In this document: in pieces, positions 34,555-44,000 of the stretch | How positions within the stretch are numbered: position 1 is the first letter of the stretch | Layout of the letters: each line of letters begins with the position of its first letter | Source of the DNA: Cysteiniphilum litorale | Lineage (GTDB): Bacteria; Pseudomonadota; Gammaproteobacteria; Francisellales; Francisellaceae | DNA length: 64,000 nt | Direction of reading: 5' to 3' | Assembly: GCF_003428165.1 (NCBI RefSeq) | Contig: NZ_QLIQ01000005.1 | Coordinates: 1 to 64,000 of the forward strand | Notes under the pieces: model-generated | Seen by the model: the letters and a program-made list of their open reading frames with translations, nothing else | The model's database searches: none | Told to the model about the DNA's origin: nothing | Translations under genes and position numbers: made by a program

Positions 34555-37500
34555 ATGCAATATTTAATTGCTTCCCCTTATACGAGGTTTTTTTGGTATG
34601 AGTATCAGCTTGACCGTCATCGCTGTGATTACAATATTGTCTTCAGGAACCACATTCAAGGTGCTTTAGATGTGAAGCGCTTGTCAGTTGGACTTAGTCG
34701 TTTTTTAAAGGACTATGATTTATTTAACAGGCGTCTGACTCATAATAGTAGTGGTTTAGTATGGGCTCAGGTTGGTGACAAACAAAGTCGCGAAGCGTTA
34801 CTCGAGGTCGATTCTGGTAAAGTGAATAATTTTATTAGAATGCCATTTAATATAGAGAGAGACTGTTTGTGTCGCTTTGGTTTGGTCAGATTGGGTGATG
34901 CGGAATATCAGTTTATTATCGTAGCTCATCATGCACTATTAGACGGTAGTCAATTTGATCAGTTTATTGGCGAAATTTCTAGATATTACAATGATGACTT
35001 TGCTAGCAAAGAGATTGAAGAGCGTTGTAATAAATCACAACAAGAATTCTTACAACTGCTCTATCATCAGCAAGGAGAAAGAGTTAAAAGACTTGTTGCA
35101 AGTAATAGCAAGAATATCTGGGCGCGTTATTTAGGCGATGACAATGTCACCAATGGATTACCTTATTTGAGATCTGTGTTGCAAAGCGATCATGACAATC
35201 TTGAAGTGGGAATGCAGGTTTTTAAAGTCAATGAAACGCTCATTAATGAACTGAGAGATGAGTTTAATATATCGGTATTTAACCTATTGTTGGTGACATG
35301 GGGTGTTTTAATGGGGCGACATATGGGCAGTTCTAGTTATGTTAGTTACCCTGTTGCGATGGAAAAAAATGTCAAAAGCAATCACTACTTTGGTGCAATG
35401 ATCAACACATGTGTGCTAAAAATCCCGCGAGAGAATGGTCAAACTTTTGAGGATATTATTAATCAATGTGGTAAAGCATTAGAAGGGTTGGTCACAAAAG
35501 AGGGTGATATCGTTCTTAAGCATACACAATTACCAGTGACAGAAACTCTTGATGGACGCGCCAACCAGAAGTTGAACTTAGGATTTGCGCAGACAAACCT
35601 TAGAAAAATGCCAGTGAATTTTGAAGGGTGTCGATCACATGTGATTGCTGATGGATATGTCGATATTTATGGATATGAATTGTTATTGGAATATCAAAAA
35701 TTTGATAGTGAGTATTTTTTTCGATTGAAATATCGTGATGATTTATTCTCATCAGAGCAAGTATCTTATATGGCTGAGCAGTACGCTGATTTATTGAGAA
35801 AACTCTTACATGAAGGTGCTAGAGCTCCAATCAATAAGATTGCTATTATAAGTCAAGAGGAATATCAAAGAATGTTGATGTGGAACGCCACAGATAAATC
35901 TTTTCCGGATGGTCAAACCGTATCTCAATTATTTGAACGTCAAGCATGTAAAACACCTGATAGAAAAGCCTTGTTTTTTGAGAATAACAGCTTAACTTAT
36001 AAGGAGCTTAATGATAGAAGTAACCAGTTAGCACACCATATTCTAGAGCATTATTGGCACACATCTGTAGAGGACTCATCATCGGCAGACTGCTTGCTAG
36101 TAGCCATTTGCTTAGATCGTTCGCTTGAAATGATTATAGCGATTCTTGCTGTATTGAAATTAGGTGCTGCTTACGTGCCTGTTGATCCTACGCTTCCTGA
36201 TTTTAGAATTGATTTTATTTTGAAGGATACCAAAACTAAGCTTATCTTGACTCAGTTGGATTATCGAAGGAAACTATCAAGCTTAAGGGAGGATTGCGAT
36301 TGTGTTCTGGTAGATGATCAGACGATTTATGCGAATGGTAACGGGGGAAAATTATCGTTAAATGTAAAGCCAACCGATTTAATGTATGTTATGTATACAT
36401 CAGGAACGACGGGGCAGCCAAAGGGCGTTATGATAGAACATCGTTCTGTAATCAATACAGTCTATAGTTTATTTGATGTCTATTGTCTGACGAGTGAGTC
36501 GCGCGTAACCACATATGCTGCTTTTTCTTTTGATGTGTTTGTCTCTGAAGTGTGGGTTACTTTGTTGCAAGGAGCTTTGTTATATATTATCCCTGAGAAC
36601 ATTCGCAGAAATATGGTCAGGTTAGCCGAATATTTTGAACATCATTTCATTGAATATGCTTTTATTCCACCTGCTGTGCTGTCGTTGCTACCGCGTGATA
36701 GAAGGTATCAGTTTAAGAGTATTGTTGTGGCAGGGGAGACTTGCAGCGAAGATAGCGCACAATATTGGTCGAAGTGTTGTCAATTGTACAACTACTATGG
36801 TCCTACTGAGGCAAGCATTTATGCTTCAGGAAAGTTAGTGAGTGATGGCTATGCAGTCGTTAATAGTATAGGAAGCCCAATCAGCAATACCAAGCTGTAT
36901 GTCTTAGATGAGAATTTAAATATTCAACCTATAGGCGCTGTTGGTGAGCTTTATATCAGTGGTATTGGTTTAGCCAGAGGGTATTTAAATAATGATAAAT
37001 TAACAAAGGAAAGGTTTATTGACAATCCATTTGCTCCAAAAAATGGATTAAGTTGTGGTTATGCCAAACTCTATAAAACAGGCGACCTTTGTCGATTTTT
37101 ACCCGATGGTGAGATTGAGTATGTTGGCAGAAGTGATACACAAGTTAAGATCAATGGGATGCGAGTGGAATTAGGTGAAATTGAAAGCGCCTTAGGGACG
37201 CTTGAAGGAGTTAATAAATGTGTAGTTGTGATAAAAAAAGACTCCCAAAATAAGGCGACTAGTCAACAGAATCTTCCAGCTATGCTTATCATTGCCTGCT
37301 ATGCTGCTGATACAGCCATCAAAGAGGATATTATCAGAAACCATTTAGCCTATTTATTACCTCAGTATATGCAACCAAGCGTTTATGTTCATGTGAAGGA
37401 TTTGCCAATAAGTGCTAATGGCAAGACCGATCGTAAGGCACTATTAGATGAGATAACGATCAATGATATAGGTGCTAAGGAGAGCTTGTTGCCGGAGAAT

Positions 37501-40500
37501 GATGTACATCGAGAGTTACGTAAGATATGGTCGGACATTTTAGGAGTGGCTATTGATGAGATAGGCATCGATGATAGTTTCTATGCTTATGGAGGTAACT
37601 CGATAAATGCAGTTGATATGTCAGTAAAAATTAACAGGATACTGGCAGTTGATATTTCTCCGTCTGTGATTATGAATATGGGAACAATAAAAAAAATAGC
37701 AGCTGAACTGATTTCACACCAGTTAAAAAACCATTTAAATAAAAAATCCAGTGATGAGGTATGCGATTCGTTTGATGGTGATGGGGATAAATCTTGTGGT
37801 TTCCCATTGTCTCGTGAGCAGCAGGGCATCTATTTGGCAGAACAATATAATGAGTCTGCTGTAGCTATTTACAATATTCCGATGCTTCTGAAGTTGACGG
37901 ATAAAGTCGTTTTTCATTACATGGAGAGGGCGTTACGTGAGGTGATTAAGCGGCATGATATTTTATCATGTTGTATTGAACAGCAATTGGCGTCTTCTGA
38001 ATTACGACAAAGCCAAATAGATATTGATTGGAGTGTTAGGAAATATCAGTGTGCGAATCAGGCAGAGTTTAGATGTAAAATGACTGAAATTGCAAGCATG
38101 ACGCTCATGGGATCAGATAAATTGCCGTTTAGTATGAGCATGTTTTCTGTAGGTGGTGGCTACTTAAGTCGATTTATGCATGGTGTGGAAGATTCTCAGA
38201 TGTATATATTCATTAATATGCATCACACCGTGTTTGATGGATGGTCAATCAAGATTTTTTTGAGTGAATTAAAAGAAGCATATGACGCATTGAGCAAAGA
38301 AGGGGTCTTGAGACTTGCAAAGGTCGTTCAATATCGCGATTACGTTCATTATCAGCAAGGCTATATAAGCAGTGATAATTACAGCAAAAAACTTAAATAC
38401 TGGTGTGAGCGGTTATCTGGTTATGAAAACTTGAACTTGCCGTTGGATAAGCCACGGGAAGCGAGCATTAATTATCAAGGTAAAAATGTTAACTTTACTT
38501 TGGGTGCTCGTTTAACAGATAAATTAAGGAAGTTAGCCCAGAAAGAAAAGATAACAGTCGGCGCGCTGCTGTTAGGTGCTTACTATCTACTTTTGAATAA
38601 ATATACAGGCAGTGATGACATTGTGATCGGTGTGCCGATGATGAACAGGCAACATGCTCATTACACACAAACCATCGGATGTTTTGTCAATATGGTAGCA
38701 CTTCGTGAATATCTAGATAGTGATTTATCTATTGGCGAGTTTATTAGACAAATTCAGCAATCACTTGTTGAGGCTCAGATGCATCAAGATATTCCTTTGG
38801 AGTCAGTCATTCAAACTTTAGGGATAGAGCCACAGTTGGATACGCACCCACTGTTTCAAGTGGTGTTCAATATGCAACCATTTGAGTCTTTTCAAGTGGC
38901 TTCTGATCTATGGGATTTTAGCATTGCGCATGATGTGTATTCAGTCGCAAAGTTTGATTTAAGTTTGTTGATCGATGATAGTGGCAATAATATTCACGGT
39001 TATTTTAATTACGCTACTGCGCTATTTGAAGAGGAAAAAATAAGACAGATATCACGGCACTATCACAATGTTTTACGGAAGCTCGTTAGTTGTCCTGAAA
39101 CTTTGATTAAGGATCTCTCCGTGTTAAGCAAGAAGGAATATGAAAAGATTGTATATAAATGGAATCAAACGGATAAGCCATTTCCAAAAGACAGAACTAT
39201 TCATCAATTGTTCGAAGAGCAAGTAAGGAAGACACCTGATAATATTGCACTGGTGTGTGAAGCAGACACTATGTCTTATAAGGAACTAAATGAGAAAAGC
39301 AATCAACTGGCGCGCTTTATTCGAGGGAAGTATCATGAAAGTGTGGGACAAAGTTTGGCGCCAGACACATTGATCGCCTTATGTCTTGATCGTTCATTTG
39401 AAATGATTATTGCTATTATTGCCGTGTTAAAGGCTGGTGGTGCGTACGTTCCTATTGACCCACTAGTGCCCGAGGAGCGATTGCTTTATATTTTGGATGA
39501 CACGGGTTGTCGATTGTTGCTAACGCAATCTTATCTTAGACAAGTGCGTGGCTATTTATCTCATAGCGATAAGGTTGATCCTGTTATGGTAGATCAAGCG
39601 GATATCTATCAGGGAGATAGTGATAATTTAAACATAGATATTAAGAGCAGTCATTTGATTTACGTTATGTATACCTCAGGAACTACGGGTAGACCAAAGG
39701 GGGTTATGATAGAGCATGGTGGTGTCGTTAATTTGGTCTATGCACAAAGATCGTATTTGTCGATTGATCAAGATAGTGTTGTTATTCAATTTGCACCGTA
39801 TGTATTTGATGCCTTTGTTTGGGAAGTGTTTTTAGCAATTTTGTTTGGTCAAAGACTTATGTTATTTTATGATCTTTTAGATGGGTTTTATCGTAATATT
39901 ACAGGTGGGAGAAATAGCATTATCACTTTGCCTCCGAGCTGTTTTTCTGAGTATTTTATTAGTAATGAAACTACCCCTTCGGTGAAATTTAGATCAATTA
40001 TACTTGCTGGTGAGAAATGTTCTCAGACTGTGCTTGAGCACGCACACGATCTGGGTGACGTGGTTTTTAATGCTTATGGTCCCACGGAGAACACAGTATG
40101 TACAACAATTTCTAGGGATAGTAAGGTCAGTACAAATATAGGGAAACCTATCTGGAACGTAAAAGCATTTGTAATGGATAAATTATATACATGCGTTCCT
40201 ATAGGGGTTATTGGCGAGCTGTATATAGCAGGTGCTGGCTTAGCTCGTGGTTACCTAAATTTAGCTAAAGAAACTAGAGAGCGATTTATTAAAAATCCTT
40301 TTGTGACCGATTTAGATAGGAAAAATGGTTTTACTAGGCTCTATAAAACGGGTGATTTGGCAAGATGGCTTCCAAATGGCGAAATTGAGTATATTGGGCG
40401 TAGTGACTTTCAAGTTAAGATCAGAGGTTTTAGAGTTGAACTATCGGAAGTTGAATCAGTGCTAAACAGGATTGACGGTATCGACAGATCCGTAGTATTA

Positions 40501-41016
40501 ACTCAGCAAGATAAAGATAACGGTCATATTATGCTGGTGGCATATTACGGTGGAGATGCTGCTATATCAGAAGTGGTAATACAAGCACACGTTGCTCGGT
40601 ATTTGCCTGAATATATGCGCCCGCAAGGGTATTGTTATATTAAGTCGTTTCCTTTGACAACAAATGGTAAGCTTGATAAGACAGCTTTGCCAAAGATAGT
40701 TATGGGTAGCAGAGTGGATGATTTTAGGGCAGCTAAAGGCATTAAGCGCTTGGTTTGTAAGGTTTATGCTGACGTTTTGGGTTTAAAATTAAATATGATT
40801 CCGTTTGATAAGAGCTTTTTTGAGTTAGGAGGAAACTCATTAATGCTTATGCAGTTGAAAAATTTGCTAGCAGCTGAAGTACCTGAAGCCGTCGATCTTA
40901 AAGTAAGTGACCTGTTTGTGTATCCGAATGTTGATGCCTTAAGTCGCTACCTGCAAAATAAAGAAAATATTAAGAGACAACATAAACCAAAGGTTGATCT
41001 TTATGTCGAACAATAA
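34555..41016 (+). CDS. Two-module nonribosomal peptide synthetase (C-A-T-C-A-T)
   Basis: 2153 residues from ATG 34555 (GGAG 7 nt upstream). C1: HHALLDG at 125-131. A1 (about 455-945): TSGTTGQPKG, YYGPTE, KTGDL, and hand-read specificity residues D-V-S-F-V-A-Y-I-Y-K, which match no code I know. T1: GGNS with Ser1016. C2: HHTVFDG from 1223. A2 (about 1545-1970): TSGTTGRPKG, NAYGPTE, KTGDL, with residues D-A-W-T-I-A-A-V-C-K, the phenylalanine code (close to GrsA/TycA). T2: GGNS with Ser2095. No epimerase or thioesterase. The opening C domain has no upstream module, suggesting N-acylation of the first residue or input from another protein. The 3' end overlaps the PKS by 14 nt, so the peptide passes to the PKS. 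Confidence 0.93.
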   Translation: MQYLIASPYTRFFWYEYQLDRHRCDYNIVFRNHIQGALDVKRLSVGLSRFLKDYDLFNRRLTHNSSGLVWAQVGDKQSREALLEVDSGKVNNFIRMPFNIERDCLCRFGLVRLGDAEYQFIIVAHHALLDGSQFDQFIGEISRYYNDDFASKEIEERCNKSQQEFLQLLYHQQGERVKRLVASNSKNIWARYLGDDNVTNGLPYLRSVLQSDHDNLEVGMQVFKVNETLINELRDEFNISVFNLLLVTWGVLMGRHMGSSSYVSYPVAMEKNVKSNHYFGAMINTCVLKIPRENGQTFEDIINQCGKALEGLVTKEGDIVLKHTQLPVTETLDGRANQKLNLGFAQTNLRKMPVNFEGCRSHVIADGYVDIYGYELLLEYQKFDSEYFFRLKYRDDLFSSEQVSYMAEQYADLLRKLLHEGARAPINKIAIISQEEYQRMLMWNATDKSFPDGQTVSQLFERQACKTPDRKALFFENNSLTYKELNDRSNQLAHHILEHYWHTSVEDSSSADCLLVAICLDRSLEMIIAILAVLKLGAAYVPVDPTLPDFRIDFILKDTKTKLILTQLDYRRKLSSLREDCDCVLVDDQTIYANGNGGKLSLNVKPTDLMYVMYTSGTTGQPKGVMIEHRSVINTVYSLFDVYCLTSESRVTTYAAFSFDVFVSEVWVTLLQGALLYIIPENIRRNMVRLAEYFEHHFIEYAFIPPAVLSLLPRDRRYQFKSIVVAGETCSEDSAQYWSKCCQLYNYYGPTEASIYASGKLVSDGYAVVNSIGSPISNTKLYVLDENLNIQPIGAVGELYISGIGLARGYLNNDKLTKERFIDNPFAPKNGLSCGYAKLYKTGDLCRFLPDGEIEYVGRSDTQVKINGMRVELGEIESALGTLEGVNKCVVVIKKDSQNKATSQQNLPAMLIIACYAADTAIKEDIIRNHLAYLLPQYMQPSVYVHVKDLPISANGKTDRKALLDEITINDIGAKESLLPENDVHRELRKIWSDILGVAIDEIGIDDSFYAYGGNSINAVDMSVKINRILAVDISPSVIMNMGTIKKIAAELISHQLKNHLNKKSSDEVCDSFDGDGDKSCGFPLSREQQGIYLAEQYNESAVAIYNIPMLLKLTDKVVFHYMERALREVIKRHDILSCCIEQQLASSELRQSQIDIDWSVRKYQCANQAEFRCKMTEIASMTLMGSDKLPFSMSMFSVGGGYLSRFMHGVEDSQMYIFINMHHTVFDGWSIKIFLSELKEAYDALSKEGVLRLAKVVQYRDYVHYQQGYISSDNYSKKLKYWCERLSGYENLNLPLDKPREASINYQGKNVNFTLGARLTDKLRKLAQKEKITVGALLLGAYYLLLNKYTGSDDIVIGVPMMNRQHAHYTQTIGCFVNMVALREYLDSDLSIGEFIRQIQQSLVEAQMHQDIPLESVIQTLGIEPQLDTHPLFQVVFNMQPFESFQVASDLWDFSIAHDVYSVAKFDLSLLIDDSGNNIHGYFNYATALFEEEKIRQISRHYHNVLRKLVSCPETLIKDLSVLSKKEYEKIVYKWNQTDKPFPKDRTIHQLFEEQVRKTPDNIALVCEADTMSYKELNEKSNQLARFIRGKYHESVGQSLAPDTLIALCLDRSFEMIIAIIAVLKAGGAYVPIDPLVPEERLLYILDDTGCRLLLTQSYLRQVRGYLSHSDKVDPVMVDQADIYQGDSDNLNIDIKSSHLIYVMYTSGTTGRPKGVMIEHGGVVNLVYAQRSYLSIDQDSVVIQFAPYVFDAFVWEVFLAILFGQRLMLFYDLLDGFYRNITGGRNSIITLPPSCFSEYFISNETTPSVKFRSIILAGEKCSQTVLEHAHDLGDVVFNAYGPTENTVCTTISRDSKVSTNIGKPIWNVKAFVMDKLYTCVPIGVIGELYIAGAGLARGYLNLAKETRERFIKNPFVTDLDRKNGFTRLYKTGDLARWLPNGEIEYIGRSDFQVKIRGFRVELSEVESVLNRIDGIDRSVVLTQQDKDNGHIMLVAYYGGDAAISEVVIQAHVARYLPEYMRPQGYCYIKSFPLTTNGKLDKTALPKIVMGSRVDDFRAAKGIKRLVCKVYADVLGLKLNMIPFDKSFFELGGNSLMLMQLKNLLAAEVPEAVDLKVSDLFVYPNVDALSRYLQNKENIKRQHKPKVDLYVEQ

Positions 41017-44000
41017 TATTGCAGTAATTGCGGTTGCGGGGTGTTTTTCTGGTTGTACTAATGTTGAAGACTATTGGCAAATGATCGCAAATGCCAAATC
41101 AGGACTTCGGCGTTTTACTAAAGAAGAATGTCGAGAATTAGGTGTTCCTGAGCATATTCTGCAGGATGAAAGGCACATTCCTGTGTCAGGTCATGTTGAA
41201 AATATGGATCAATTTGACGAGCTCTTCTGGGGGTTATCGGCACATGAAGCGCAGATTTTAGATCCTCAGATTCGCAAACTACTTGAGCAAACTTGGTATG
41301 TTTTAGATGAAGCAGGTTACGCAAGGGACAGAAATCAACATGCTATTGCGGTTGTTGTTGGTAGTTCCAATAGTATTTACTTACATGACAATCTTTCAAA
41401 TTTCATAAAAGATGATCATGTTGATTTTTGGGAAGCTAATATTGCTAACAACAAGGACTCAGTGGCTACTAAGCTAAGCTATTTACTGGGACTAAAAGGT
41501 GAAGGCGTAAGTATAAATACTGCATGTTCTACGGGTTTAACTACAATTATTGAGGCTTGCTATAAACTCAGTAGTAGACAGTGTGACTTAGTTGTAGCAG
41601 GCAGTACAAGTTTACTGTTACCACATCAGGTTGGACACTTGTATCAGCAAGGGATGATTATGTCCATGGATGGACATTGTCGTACATTTGATCGTGGTGC
41701 ATCTGGCACGATCAATGGCTCTGGTGTGGGGGCAGTTTTATTGAAGCGCTTAACGGATGCGGAAAAACATAAAGATAATATTATTGCAGTGATCAAAGGT
41801 TATGCATTAAATAATGATGGTGATCGTAAGATAAGCTATACAGCGCCGAGTGTCGAAGGGCAGGCTGAGTGTATTGCAAAAGCTATAACAATGGCAGCGG
41901 TTGATTCAAGTGATATCGGTTATGTTGAGTGTCATGGCACAGCAACCAAACTTGGCGATCCAATTGAAGTGGAGGCACTTAATGTTGCTTTTACGGATAC
42001 ATCACTTAAAAAACGAGCACATAGATGCCAGCTAGGAGCAGTTAAGGCGAATATAGGTCATGCGGATTCAGCAGCAGGTTTGGCTGGTTTTATTAAAGTG
42101 TGTCTTATGTTGAAACACGGGGTTATTCCAAAACAAATTGATTATAATGTAGCAAATCCAGATTTACACCTTAATGATACAGTTTTTGAGGTCAGTGATA
42201 CAACGAAAGAGTGGGTTAAGGATAATGGCAAAAGCAGAATTGCTGGTGTGAGTTCGTTTGGGATTGGAGGCACAAATGCTCATGTTGTATTAGAAGAATA
42301 TGCAAAAGGTGATCATATTATGGGACTGTCACAGCAAAAATCTCAAGAGGAAAATGGCAGCTATATATTGCCAATTACAGCAAAAACTAAGAAATCTTTG
42401 GAGTGCTATGTTAGCATTTTTACCGAGTATTTAATATCATCAAAATCATCTTTGCATGATATTATCTATACCTTACAAAAGCGCCGATGTGCTTTTGCAT
42501 ATAGAATCGCAATTGATTGTAGAGACAAAGAAGAAGCTATTGACAAATTAAAGTCACAGCCTGTAGTCAAATCAAATCTTATCGCTGCGGATGCGATGAC
42601 AGTTTTTGTATTTCCTGGTCAGGGAACACAGTATGCAGATATGGGGCTTTCTTTGTATCAACATGATCGTGATTATCAGCAAGTTGTTGACCGGTGCATT
42701 GATTATATTAATCGACATATAAAAGAAGATTTTAAGGGTATTTTATTTCCTTCGCTAAACATGCAAGGTAATTGTGAGCTGATTCATCAAACTAAGTGGG
42801 CGCAACCGGCTTTGTTTGTGACATCTTTTGCGTTAGCAACTTTGTTAGAGAAAATGGGTGTTAAGGCCGATTGCTTCATTGGTCATAGTGTTGGTGAATA
42901 TGTTGCTGCAGTTCTATCTGGAGTCATTAGGCTTGAAGATGCGATTGAAATTGTATTGCTTCGTGGTATGCTGATGCAGCAAATGCCGATTGGTGCGATG
43001 TTATCGATTAATTTGACAGAGGATAAGGTCAAAGCAATTGTTGAGCAGTATGAGTGCGAGATTGCTGTAGTTAATGCCCCAAATTATTGCGTAGTTTCAG
43101 GGGTGAAAGACAAAATCATAGCACTTAAAGAGCACTTTGATGGACTTGAGATATCTAGTTCAGTACTCAAAACTTCTCACGCATATCACTCAAGCTTAAT
43201 GGAGAAGGCAGCTCAAAAATACAAGGAGGCGATTGACAAGATAACTTTTTCACTGCCAAAACGTGAATTTATTTCCAATATAAGCGGGCTAAAAGCAGGT
43301 GTTGAGGTTACCTCTGCTGAGTATTGGGCGGAACATATTCGGCGACCTGTGCAGTTTAGTAACAGTATAGCAACGATTATCTCAAATACTACTGAGGTTG
43401 TATTTGTTGAAGTTGGCGTCGGAAACGCGTTGACAACGTTTATTCAAGCACATAAAGATGACTTTGGTCGTCAGCTTATAAGTATAGATTTGTTACCATC
43501 AGCTAAAGATGTAGCAAAAGCAAGTGTAGAGCATAGCAAGCGTCTTGGATTAAAAAACAAGAACGAATTGATGGCAAGGCTATGGTCTTATGGATACCCA
43601 GTTGATTTTGTCTTACCTAAGATTGGGGATGTAGTTAATTTGCCCTATTACCAGTTTGAACGGAACGTTCATTGGATAGCATTAAGTGAAGAGCGTGCAA
43701 AATGCAAGCTTAGTACAAATGATGATATGTTTTATCTACGTTCTTGGCAAACAGTGGCAGTGCAGCCACAGGGCTCTATGCGATCAAAATGTAGAACACT
43801 TGTTATTGTGAATGGCAAAAGGTATCTCCAGCAGGCAAGAGAGTTTTTGACTAAGCTTGATCGTGGAAATTTTGACGTTGTTTTTTTGATCTTGCGAAAA
43901 GGCAATAAGTTCAAAAGGAAGCGAAATGTGTGTCATATGGATATAGATAATCACTCACATATACGATGGCTGACGTCATTTTTGAATACTATAAAATTGT

